This document shows, in pieces, positions 37,302 through 43,357 of a DNA stretch of 43,357 bases (positions within the stretch are counted from its first letter, which is position 1; the number at the start of each line of letters is the position of its first letter). The position numbers were made by a program, and so were the translations under genes. This stretch comes from Bacillota bacterium (GTDB lineage: Bacteria > Bacillota > Clostridia > Acetivibrionales > DUMC01): positions 1 to 43,357 of the forward strand of contig JABUEW010000024.1 of NCBI GenBank assembly GCA_013314855.1, written 5' to 3'. The notes under the pieces were generated by a model. It was not told the origin of the DNA. It worked only from the letters and a program-made list of their open reading frames with translations, and searched no databases.

Positions 37302-39286
37302 TACATTACATTCCTTATCGAATTTTGTATCATCCTCTGAAGATCAATCTCTACTTCTTGCTTTTTCTCAATATCTGACGATATCGGTTCGTTTGCCCTG
37401 ACCACTTTCAGCACCTTGGCTTCGGGCACTTTCTTGTTTTGACGTTCTTCAATATTCTTGCGAGCTTTCCAGAGCATGATGTCCATATCGCTAAATTTTG
37501 ATAATTTATCTATGAGGCTGTTTTCCATATATTCTTTGGCAAGTTTCTTGACTTTGCGGGTTTCATGTATTGCGGCTTTTACATCTTCCTTGGAGGCACC
37601 ATACGGTAATTGTGCTCTATCCACGGGAAGATTACACATGTATTCATCATGCTCATTATAGACACGCACTTCTGATAGATCGTCAGGGTCATAACGCACA
37701 TAAACTTCCTTTCGGCCAGAGTAATTAAATACAAATTCAGGCGTCCAGTAGTACAATTTTTCTCCGCAAATTTCGATATATACACCTTTCCGCCCAACTT
37801 TCTGCATCCTGGTTGAACGCATCAACATCAGGTTCAGGTCATCTGCCTTCGCCACTCTCTTTTCTACCAATTCCTGTTCATAGACTTCAATAGGGCATCG
37901 CCCATACATTCCAAGGCCATTGCTGGGAGTTTCATTATACATACCTTTTATATATGTACCAAAGGCATCTTTGAAACTGCTGTCCAGGATCATCCCTTTT
38001 CGTGTTTTTAATATCTTTTTAAGCTTTTCGGGCTTTTCCAGAGGATTGCCTCCGCAGAAACCCAAGACCAGACGGCTAAAGTTTTCCTTAAATTCCCGGA
38101 AGATGCGCTCGATAACCTTGGCTTTCGCATTTCGCACCTGGGCGTTCCACATCTTTATACCGAGCCTGGCGAATACTCCAGGAGGAATATGGTCCCCTTC
38201 ATCCTTTTTCCTGCTCCTGTGACCTCTGCCGCCAATATCAAAACACAGAAATTCAGTACCGTTGTCCACATATATGTATTTAGGAATTCCGAATTCCTTA
38301 ATGCCTTTACGAAGAGCCATAAGAACCGCTTCGCTGGAAGTGTTATTGGTGATGTGCCATCCGACGATCAGTCTGCTTCTTACGTCTGCGAAGGCAACAA
38401 CAGTGAGGCGATGAACTTTTTCGGTTCCGATCTCAATAGTCATAACATCAAAAGTATGCGCGTCAGCCACCCATACCTCATTAACCTCCAATTCCTCATA
38501 CATGCGGGTGATATATGGCGATGCCTGGTCTTCAAAAGCTTTATTGCCTTCGCGGAAAAGCTTTACCACTGCAAATGGAATTGTTTTAACTGCTCTATAA
38601 AAGCTGTCATAGGCCGGGAGCTCCGGCAGCAGCTCCGGCATTTCCTTTTCCAGGTACCACTTAACTAAGTTATAACACTGTGTTATAGGATGCCGTGCTT
38701 CGTCAAGGTAATAATATTTGAACAGTTCCCACATGACATCAGGGATTTTACTTATGCCTTTGGCCCACTTGCCGCGCTTGTCGATTAAACCGTCATAATC
38801 GTTTTCACGCAATGCTTTCCATTTGCGATAAAGGTTTGGTACGGATAGGTTTATATCCTTATACTTACTGATATTTGTCTTTACCCACATCTCATCGGCA
38901 TCAGATAACTGTCCACGATAATTTGTGCGGTACCTCTGCCAATCTTGTATCGCATCAATCCACTGCTGTATTACCTTGCGTTCGTCTTGGCTATACTCGT
39001 CAATGCGCTTGGGTGTACGAGCATCTTCAGGAACTTGCGTACTTGGCAATAATGTTATCCTTTTATTTTTAAGGTACTTACGTTTTTCCTTTTCCGTGAG
39101 GGAATCAAATGGAATAAGGTAGAAAAAACCATCCTTACCTCCGCCGCTCTCGTTTTTAATCCGAACAGCAACAATCTTGCCGCTCTGAATCATTCTTCTG
39201 ATAGTGCTCTCATGTTTCCCTTTTAGCTTTGCAAATTCTTTAGTTGTTAAATATTGTTCCTGTTCCCAAGAGTTTAACTGGCCCAT
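37301..39286 (-). CDS. MuA-type DDE transposase
   Basis: 661 residues, about Mu A length. N-terminal winged helix (TTKEFAKLKGKHESTIRRMI), a second DNA-binding part around DGLIDKRGKWAKG, and a catalytic core with D275 (VADAHTFDV), D341 (YVDNGTEF) and E393 (VIERIF), near the Mu positions 269/336/392. A basic C-terminal part (EYMENSLIDKLSKF and beyond) likely contacts the MuB-like ATPase. It integrates and replicates the phage by strand transfer. AATGGAGTG precedes the ATG. Confidence 0.93.
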   Translation of the reverse strand: MGQLNSWEQEQYLTTKEFAKLKGKHESTIRRMIQSGKIVAVRIKNESGGGKDGFFYLIPFDSLTEKEKRKYLKNKRITLLPSTQVPEDARTPKRIDEYSQDERKVIQQWIDAIQDWQRYRTNYRGQLSDADEMWVKTNISKYKDINLSVPNLYRKWKALRENDYDGLIDKRGKWAKGISKIPDVMWELFKYYYLDEARHPITQCYNLVKWYLEKEMPELLPELPAYDSFYRAVKTIPFAVVKLFREGNKAFEDQASPYITRMYEELEVNEVWVADAHTFDVMTIEIGTEKVHRLTVVAFADVRSRLIVGWHITNNTSSEAVLMALRKGIKEFGIPKYIYVDNGTEFLCFDIGGRGHRSRKKDEGDHIPPGVFARLGIKMWNAQVRNAKAKVIERIFREFKENFSRLVLGFCGGNPLEKPEKLKKILKTRKGMILDSSFKDAFGTYIKGMYNETPSNGLGMYGRCPIEVYEQELVEKRVAKADDLNLMLMRSTRMQKVGRKGVYIEICGEKLYYWTPEFVFNYSGRKEVYVRYDPDDLSEVRVYNEHDEYMCNLPVDRAQLPYGASKEDVKAAIHETRKVKKLAKEYMENSLIDKLSKFSDMDIMLWKARKNIEERQNKKVPEAKVLKVVRANEPISSDIEKKQEVEIDLQRMIQNSIRNVM

Positions 39287-39326
39287 TTAATCACTCCATT
39301 TCCTAAATATTTTATCTATAAGTGCC

Positions 39327-39626
39327 TTAAGCAGGCGAAATATTTAGCTCTTTTCTGATTTTTCTTTTTCTATATTCTTTGCCTTCTATAATTTCAAGAT
39401 AAGCCTCGTAAAATGCCACATCGTAATATGTCAGTTCTATATTTTCATGCTTTTTTACATATTCTTGTATTTCTTCAAAGGGAAATAATAAATCGTGAAA
39501 CATTCGGTTGACTTCCTCAAAGCATTTGAGGCTTTTAATTTTAATTACAGATGCTATTATCACTTCATCTACAATTTTCAATATATCAGCATCGATAACG
39601 AACACAAGTCCTTGACCTGCATACAT
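39327..39626 (-). CDS. Hypothetical early protein
   Basis: 99 residues, with GGGGTGAAGT before the ATG. Sequence is helical and acidic with a basic end (YRKRKIRKEL). No family recognised. A hammerhead ribozyme ends about 25 bases before the start. Small early proteins at this place in Mu-type phages (Ner to A interval) often regulate host. Confidence 0.6.
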   Translation of the reverse strand: MYAGQGLVFVIDADILKIVDEVIIASVIKIKSLKCFEEVNRMFHDLLFPFEEIQEYVKKHENIELTYYDVAFYEAYLEIIEGKEYRKRKIRKELNISPA

Positions 39627-39650
39627 AATACTTCACCCCTTTGTATTATC

Positions 39651-39717
39651 TCTGGCCTGTCTCATCGGTGCCGGGAGGCCATCCCCGGCAGACGGGGAAC
39701 TTAATCCCCGTTTCGAC
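39651..39717 (-). ncRNA. Predicted type II hammerhead ribozyme 1 (divergent core)
   Basis: Minus strand: GUC-GAA, stem III ACGGGGA/UCCCCGU, cleavage nucleotide C, stem I TGCCGGG/CCCGGCA, then CCGAUGA and GAC pairing with the GUC in front of GAA (stem II, 3 bp). Loop I ATGGCC pairs with GGCCAG behind stem II. The core has C instead of U at position 4, so activity may be reduced. Predicted cut between 39691 and 39690. Lies upstream of the 99-residue gene. Confidence 0.75.
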
Positions 39718-39721
39718 CTTA

Positions 39722-39796
39722 TTGTTATTTCCTCCATTCTGGTGTAAAATGGAATTATCCAAAAACCAAAATTCAAACCAGGAAGGAGGTAAATTC
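39722..39796 (+). promoter_or_regulatory. Moron promoter module, copy 5
   Basis: TTGTTA (39722-39727), 17-bp spacer, TAAAAT (39745-39750), leader with CCAAAAACCAAAATT and GGAAGGAGGT. More diverged in the spacer than copies 1-4 and the only one in the early region. Confidence 0.8.
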
Positions 39797-40030
39797 ATGT
39801 CTATAAGTCTTACTGATATAATTAACGATGGATTTAAGTTTGCTAATACTATGGCCCTTAAATCAGGTGTAAGAGGTCTTGAAGCTCTAAAATCTAAAAA
39901 AATCCTTCAAACTGACTTAGGGACAGATTTTGTCGCTAATGTTGTTATAGGATCCATCATGTCCTACCATCAAGAACTTCGCAAAATTCTTCTTGAACAG
40001 GGCATTGATATTGGAGACATTGACGCTTAG
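39797..40030 (+). CDS. Moron 5: 77-residue helical protein
   Basis: ATG six bases after GGAGGT. MSISLTDIINDGFKFANTMALK..., with DFVANVVIGSIMSYHQELRKIL resembling moron 2. Rightward against the early operon; its end overlaps the convergent gene by 74 bases. No family recognised; no signal peptide. Confidence 0.7.
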   Translation: MSISLTDIINDGFKFANTMALKSGVRGLEALKSKKILQTDLGTDFVANVVIGSIMSYHQELRKILLEQGIDIGDIDA

Positions 40031-40292
40031 CTTTTTCATTTCTTAACGCAGCAATTGTGCTTTTAACGTCTTCTGGAGCTCCTCCGTATACTAAAAAGGT
40101 ATTGACATTGGCAGATTTTGAATATACTGCATTGGTACTTTCGGTCATTATACCAATGTCAACTTCTGCAAAATTGGTGCAGTCGTCCTTAACTACCACA
40201 CAGCGCTTGTTAAAAGCCTTTGAGTTGATCATAGCTGCTTCTTTTTCTTTGACCTGCTCATTATTGGAGGTCATTTTTTTATTCATAAACAT
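39957..40292 (-). CDS. Hypothetical early protein
   Basis: 111 residues with AAAGGG before the start; the ATG at 40286 is nearly as good. The last 24 residues (KAKRQCLQYQCPVQEEFCEV...) are encoded opposite moron 5 and look unlike the rest, suggesting replacement of the original end on cassette insertion. No family recognised. A hammerhead lies 30 bases upstream. Confidence 0.6.
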   Translation of the reverse strand: MFMNKKMTSNNEQVKEKEAAMINSKAFNKRCVVVKDDCTNFAEVDIGIMTESTNAVYSKSANVNTFLVYGGAPEDVKSTIAALRNEKAKRQCLQYQCPVQEEFCEVLDGRT

Positions 40293-40322
40293 ACACCCTT
40301 TCTATATTATTTTTTCAAGGAT

Positions 40323-40388
40323 CATGGCCTGCCTCATCAGTGCCGGTAGGCCATCCCCGGCAGACGGGCCTGTGCCCGTTTCGGATAT
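40323..40388 (-). ncRNA. Predicted type II hammerhead ribozyme 2 (consensus core)
   Basis: Minus strand: CC-GAA, stem III ACGGGC-ACAG-GCCCGU, cleavage nucleotide C, stem I TGCCGG/CCGGCA, the intact core CUGAUGA, then GG pairing with CC. Loop I AUGGCCU pairs with AGGCCAU (7 bp). All core bases match the hammerhead consensus. Predicted cut between 40363 and 40362. It sits between the antirepressor stop and the 111-residue gene. Confidence 0.88.
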
Positions 40389-41075
40389 CTAATCTGCTAA
40401 TAGTTTTTGGTCGTTACGTGCCCATTTCAGTGCTCGATACAAACTGCTGTCATGTGGTATTTGCCATCCGTTTGCTGCAGCTATCTGCTTCCAGTTACGA
40501 ATAATAACCGAAATCTTCTGACCCGTATTCTGGCGGACCATATCAAAGAAAACCTCCATAGCTTCGTTTCCAGCCTTAAAATGGTTAGTTCTTTTCGGCA
40601 AATAAATTACCTTTGTTCCGGTCACCGAGCTATCTACCATGGCAGAAATTTTTTGCACTATAAAAGCGAAATTCCGCTCAAGCTCCCTGACACTATCAAC
40701 AAGCTCCTTTAATTCATGTTGCCGGCTATTTAATTCTTTTGCCCTGAAATATACTTTGACCAATTGCCGCTGCACCTGCCAGGCAAGATCGTCTGTTAAA
40801 GACTTAGCTAACATAAGATAGCCGGACTCAGTGATAAGAATAACTTCACTTGCATTCTTGCCTGTTCCGAACTGCCGACGAATTTCGTCGTTAGTTAGTT
40901 TGATACAAAAAAAATCTTCATTTTGGATAAAACGGTTTCTGTTTTCTCTGAAGTTTCGTCCTGCTGTTCCTTCTGGTCTCTTGTGAACCCTGTCAATGTC
41001 CGCAAAAGTAATAACCCTTTGCCCGTTGTATTCCTTAATATCTATTACATCATCATTAATCCTTACTGCTAGCAT
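40389..41075 (-). CDS. ORF6N-type antirepressor
   Basis: 228 residues from ATG 41075 (AAAGGAGAGTATAAA upstream). N-terminal ORF6N domain (IDIKEYNGQRVITFADIDRVH, FIQNEDFFCIKLTNDEIRRQ, LITESGYLMLAKSLTDDLAWQVQR) and a coiled coil then a DNA-binding C-terminal part. Antirepressors of this type counteract phage repressors. A hammerhead ribozyme ends 15 bases before its ribosome site. A second truncated copy lies at 42906-43040. An earlier in-frame ATG (41162) is in the ribozyme and rejected. Confidence 0.87.
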   Translation of the reverse strand: MLAVRINDDVIDIKEYNGQRVITFADIDRVHKRPEGTAGRNFRENRNRFIQNEDFFCIKLTNDEIRRQFGTGKNASEVILITESGYLMLAKSLTDDLAWQVQRQLVKVYFRAKELNSRQHELKELVDSVRELERNFAFIVQKISAMVDSSVTGTKVIYLPKRTNHFKAGNEAMEVFFDMVRQNTGQKISVIIRNWKQIAAANGWQIPHDSSLYRALKWARNDQKLLAD

Positions 41076-41090
41076 TTTATACTCTCCTTT

Positions 41091-41153
41091 CCGGCCTGCT
41101 ATCTTCAGTGCCGGTAGGCCATCTCCGGCAGACGGGCCTGTGCCCGTTTCAGC
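41091..41153 (-). ncRNA. Predicted type II hammerhead ribozyme 3 (antirepressor leader)
   Basis: Minus strand: GCU-GAA, stem III ACGGGC-ACAG-GCCCGU, C, stem I TGCCGG/CCGGCA, CUGAAGA, then an extra U and AGC pairing with GCU. Loop I GGCCU pairs with AGGCC, which stands next to the antirepressor Shine-Dalgarno. The one-base insertion behind the core relative to copy 2 may affect activity. Predicted cut between 41131 and 41130. Confidence 0.78.
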
Positions 41154-41184
41154 TTTTCTCACTTATGGTCTTTCAAAACCAGCT

Positions 41185-41199
41185 CGACGAAATTCGTCG
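41185..41199. repeat. 15-bp palindrome CGACGAAATTCGTCG
   Basis: Perfect dyad between the Cro-like gene and the antirepressor. The same word (centre base changed) occurs in the antirepressor coding region at 40876-40890, and GACGAAATTCGT is in the truncated copy near 42916. In coding regions it is explained by the EIRR codons. As an operator it is unproven. Confidence 0.45.
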
Positions 41200-41231
41200 G
41201 GCTGATTTAATTCAAAATAATCCTCATATAA

Positions 41232-41468
41232 TTAAGCTATTTTTAAAGCCATTTGCCGTACTTCATCTTCGCTAACACCTAATAAATTCGCAATTGCAGG
41301 AGTTATTTTCTTTCCGGGAAGCCTTTTTCCATTAATAATGAGTGAGAGATGTGTTTTAGTTATACCAGCTTCTCTAGCAAAGTCCCCCTGCCTTTTGTTT
41401 GCAATAAAAAGGGCTTTCTTAATCTCTGCTCCAAGTAGACTTCTTACCGAGTCATTCATCCTTGCCAT
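41232..41468 (-). CDS. Cro/Ner-like HTH protein
   Basis: 78 residues with a XRE-type HTH: GDFAREAGITKTHLSLIINGKRLP. First gene of the leftward early operon, facing the repressor. Probably represses the repressor promoter or tunes early transcription, like Ner or Cro. Strong AAAGGAGG site. Confidence 0.82.
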   Translation of the reverse strand: MARMNDSVRSLLGAEIKKALFIANKRQGDFAREAGITKTHLSLIINGKRLPGKKITPAIANLLGVSEDEVRQMALKIA

Positions 41469-41501
41469 TGCCCCTAACCTCCTTTCAAAAATGGAAATAC
41501 C

Positions 41502-41529
41502 TTGACAGCTTCTTCGATTGCGATATACT
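41502..41529 (+). promoter_or_regulatory. Repressor promoter
   Basis: TTGACA (41502-41507), 16-bp spacer, TATACT (41524-41529) reading to the repressor. It overlaps the leader of the early transcript. Confidence 0.75.
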
Positions 41530-41556
41530 AAATGTAAACAATATTAACTTACTTAG

Positions 41557-41585
41557 ATTATAAACTTGGGATTATTAGATGTCAA
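41557..41585 (-). promoter_or_regulatory. Early promoter
   Basis: On the minus strand TTGACA (41585-41580), 17-bp spacer, TATAAT (41562-41557): a perfect sigma-A consensus for the early operon. Such a strong promoter needs tight repression in the lysogen. Confidence 0.88.
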
Positions 41586-41599
41586 GGGTTAAATCTAAT
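41574..41599. promoter_or_regulatory. Candidate repressor operator
   Basis: Inverted repeat ATTAGAT (41574-41580) / ATCTAAT (41593-41599) with 12 bases between, overlapping the -35 of the early promoter. A related half (CTTAGATTA) lies at the -10. Position suits a repressor site; binding is not shown. Confidence 0.5.
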
Positions 41600-41644
41600 A
41601 TTATTAAATTTTTAGTTGGGAATATTAAGTTCTTAGGAGATGTT

Positions 41645-42844
41645 ATGATGATAGCAGACAGAATTAAATTAATTAGAAAAGAAGCTAAACTTACACAAAA
41701 ACAGTTTGGTGAAAGAATAGGAGTATCTGATGCTCATATATCCAAAATAGAATCGAATAAAGACAATCCATCAGACAGTTTAATTAAGGTTATATGCATG
41801 GAATTTGACATTAATGAGCAGTGGCTTCGGGATGGAATTGGAAACATGAAAGATGCATCCTCCAGGATTACTGAAAAAGCTGCTAATAATTTAGTCTCCA
41901 CATTTGAACAGTTTAGTCATGAATTGAAAAATAGATTTGATATTGATCAATTTAAACTCTATGGCTCAGTATTGAATGAAAGCCTTGAGAAATTGACAAA
42001 CAAGGCTAAAACCTTAAGTAATGTGGATATAGGAATACTGGTGCTTTCATTAAAGCTGTTTTTTGAATTATTATCCTCCTACAAACCAGATATGGAGCTT
42101 CAAAGTGGATTTAACAAGTATATTCATGAGATCATTTCTAATTTATGTACTTATAATATGCTTCTAGATGATATTTTGCTTGCTGAGCATTCAGCAGAGC
42201 CTTTTGATAAGGATAATTATATTAACTCGCTTTCAGAACATCAAAAAAGGCTATTAAAGAACTTTTGGGAGCTATTTAAGCTTCATACGAAAAATTCAAG
42301 AAGGTTTGCCGAATTATTTAATGACATTTATTCCGAACTTGCAGAACCGCCAATTTCAGCAGTTAAGGAAGATGAGCCAATTTATATACCTGTTTTAAAC
42401 ATGAGAATGCTAGATGACATTAAACAAAGTGTCGGAAGAATTAACAGACATATTTCCACTGATGAACTCATCCCGGCATCCATAAAAGGTGAAGCCGCAG
42501 CCGGAAAACCTATAGAAATATTTGAATATGACCAAGGTACTCTTATGATCGACAAGAAACATGCTCGCTATAACTCGTTTATTATTCGCGTCCGTGGTGA
42601 TAGCATGATTGAAGCCGATATAAACGATGGTGATTTTGCTGTCATCCGCCCTCAGCCAACAGTTGAAAATGGAGAAATAGCCTTGGTAAATGTGGATGGA
42701 GAAGCCACAATAAAGTATTTTTATAAAACTAATAGTGGTTATGAGTTACGTTCAGCCAATTCAAACTATGCGCCTATGTTTTATACTGCACAAGATAATA
42801 TCAATATCATCGGTAAAGTCGTTGATGTGATAAAACCTTATTAA
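41645..42844 (+). CDS. Phage repressor, HTH plus S24 (LexA-type) peptidase
   Basis: 399 residues from ATG 41645 or the adjacent 41648, behind AGGAGA; an ATG at 41579 falls inside the early promoter. N-terminal XRE HTH (LTQKQFGERIGVSDAHISKIE). A long helical middle of about 170 residues precedes a C-terminal S24 domain with the AAAG cleavage region, catalytic Ser in RGDSM and Lys in GEATIKYF. Self-cleavage after DNA damage would induce the phage. The long middle is unusual for a repressor. Confidence 0.9.
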   Translation: MMIADRIKLIRKEAKLTQKQFGERIGVSDAHISKIESNKDNPSDSLIKVICMEFDINEQWLRDGIGNMKDASSRITEKAANNLVSTFEQFSHELKNRFDIDQFKLYGSVLNESLEKLTNKAKTLSNVDIGILVLSLKLFFELLSSYKPDMELQSGFNKYIHEIISNLCTYNMLLDDILLAEHSAEPFDKDNYINSLSEHQKRLLKNFWELFKLHTKNSRRFAELFNDIYSELAEPPISAVKEDEPIYIPVLNMRMLDDIKQSVGRINRHISTDELIPASIKGEAAAGKPIEIFEYDQGTLMIDKKHARYNSFIIRVRGDSMIEADINDGDFAVIRPQPTVENGEIALVNVDGEATIKYFYKTNSGYELRSANSNYAPMFYTAQDNINIIGKVVDVIKPY

Positions 42845-42864
42845 TTATTACATATAATAATTAA
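42841..42864 (+). other. AT-only hairpin at repressor stop
   Basis: TTAATTATTA-CATA-TAATAATTAA, perfect 10-bp arms overlapping the stop codon. Weak as a terminator because of its AT stem; may stabilise the message end. Confidence 0.4.
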
Positions 42865-42905
42865 TAAGGTACGTACCTATTTTCTTTCATTCTAACACGG
42901 ACTGA

Positions 42906-43040
42906 AATTCAAAGGACGAAATTCGTGATTACAGCAGTCCAAAAGGTTTGACGCTCATCATTGAATCCGGTTATTTAATGTTGGCCAAATCTCTAATAGA
43001 TGATCTTGACTGGCAGGTGCAGCGTATATTTTTTAATTAG
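42906..43040 (+). pseudogene. Fragment of an ORF6N antirepressor gene
   Basis: About 43 codons reading KDEIRDYSSPKGLTLIIESG then YLMLAKSLIDDLDWQVQR to a TAG at 43038. Matches the ORF6N part of the antirepressor (NDEIRRQ...LITESGYLMLAKSLTDDLAWQVQR) but with a stop upstream, no start, and the rest missing. It shows that the left end has gone through recombination. Confidence 0.85.
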
Positions 43041-43357
43041 TCGTTTAAATCCTTAGTGGATTAAACGCCCAGTCTAAAAAGTTGCTTTATAATACTCTGC
43101 CTATAAGACCCCTTTGAGATCTTTTATGTTTAATTTACACTTTAAAACAAATTTAATAATAAACTTGACATAAATAAGAAATTATTATAATCTACTTTAT
43201 AGAAAAATGTAAAGGAGAGGTGTTATTTTGCAGAGCTGAAGCATGAAAATTTTATTCTTATCCATTAATAGTGGCTGCGTTAGTAATTTTATCCAATTAT
43301 ATAATAATATTACATAAATTTAACCATACGTTTAAGTCATCGGATAACACTATAACC
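43041..43357 (+). other. Right-edge region: promoter-like signals and a hydrophobic reading frame
   Basis: TTGACA at 43165-43170 with TAATCT 17 bases later (or TATAAT at 15), then AAAGGAGAGG at about 43210. No intact gene follows: the frame from 43253 to the edge encodes a hydrophobic stretch (YPLIVAALVILSNYIIIL) but is closed by TGA just upstream. A frameshifted or partial membrane protein is possible. A stem GTTTAAATCC/GGATTAAAC lies at about 43042-43066. No phage end repeat was found here. Confidence 0.3.

Noticed and set aside
39651-41153. GC-rich hairpins read as rho-independent terminators or REP-like repeats
   Set aside because: No U tracts, and the conserved single-stranded GAA, C and CUGANGA segments between the stems fit hammerheads much better.
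41160-41231. Short leader peptide between the Cro-like gene and antirepressor
   Set aside because: The frame LYEDYFELNQPDEF is just the read-through of the Cro-like gene past its stop and has no start or ribosome site.
42870-43100. Search for the left prophage end (inverse of the 22-bp repeats)
   Set aside because: Only weak partial likeness near 42880 and 43125; not enough to call an end, so the terminus is taken to be outside the window.
1-43357. CRISPR array, tRNA or rRNA genes
   Set aside because: No regularly spaced 25-40 bp direct repeats and no cloverleaf or rRNA-like sequence was seen on either strand.

Overview
The window is most of a Mu-type transposable prophage in a low-to-mid GC Firmicute, probably of the class Clostridia. 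The evidence is strong AGGAGG ribosome binding sites, frequent TTG/GTG starts, PBSX/XkdK-type contractile tail genes and clostridial-looking proteins. The species cannot be fixed from sequence alone. The prophage is oriented right to left. Its immunity end is near 41.2-43 kb and its tail end finishes at about 1551, where it interrupts an IS4/IS1634-type transposase gene of the host (1-1550). The far (repressor-side) terminus of the prophage was not found and probably lies beyond the window.

Layout, in the direction of transcription. Immunity: a HTH plus S24-peptidase repressor (+ strand) faces a small Cro/Ner-like HTH gene across two overlapping promoters. Early operon (minus strand, 41.5 to 32.9 kb): ORF6N antirepressor, two small genes, MuA-type DDE transposase, MuB-type ATPase, AbrB-like and GemA-like genes, and a Mor-type late activator followed by a terminator. 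Late operon (32.75 to 1.84 kb): Mu gp25/26/27-like genes, a NusG/LoaP-like antiterminator, large terminase, portal, MuF head protein with a C-terminal zincin-like domain, protease-scaffold, decoration protein, capsid, connectors, sheath, tube, chaperone with a -1 frameshift, tape measure, baseplate, tail-tip protein, a diversity-generating retroelement, amidase and holin, ending at a 12-bp-stem terminator.

Four things stand out. (1) A complete diversity-generating retroelement: target gene with variable repeat, hairpin, avd, template repeat and reverse transcriptase. (2) The early operon carries predicted self-cleaving ribozymes: three type II hammerheads, each in the 5' leader of a gene, and one twister ribozyme whose outer stem contains the Shine-Dalgarno sequence of the MuB-like gene. 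(3) Five small rightward genes lie against the direction of both phage operons. Each follows a near-identical 75-bp module with a TTGTnn-N17-TAAAAT promoter, and they behave like a family of autonomously expressed morons. (4) One of these sits beside a 251-bp second copy of the terminase 3' end, a visible scar of how such cassettes entered.

How the parts fit: repressor and Cro-like protein decide lysogeny; MuA and MuB replicate the phage by transposition; Mor starts the late operon; the NusG-like protein plausibly keeps polymerase moving through its roughly 30 kb; the retroelement diversifies the C-type-lectin-like tip of the tail protein; the morons are probably expressed independently of the lytic programme. 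All functional statements are from sequence reading only; no database search or folding program was run.
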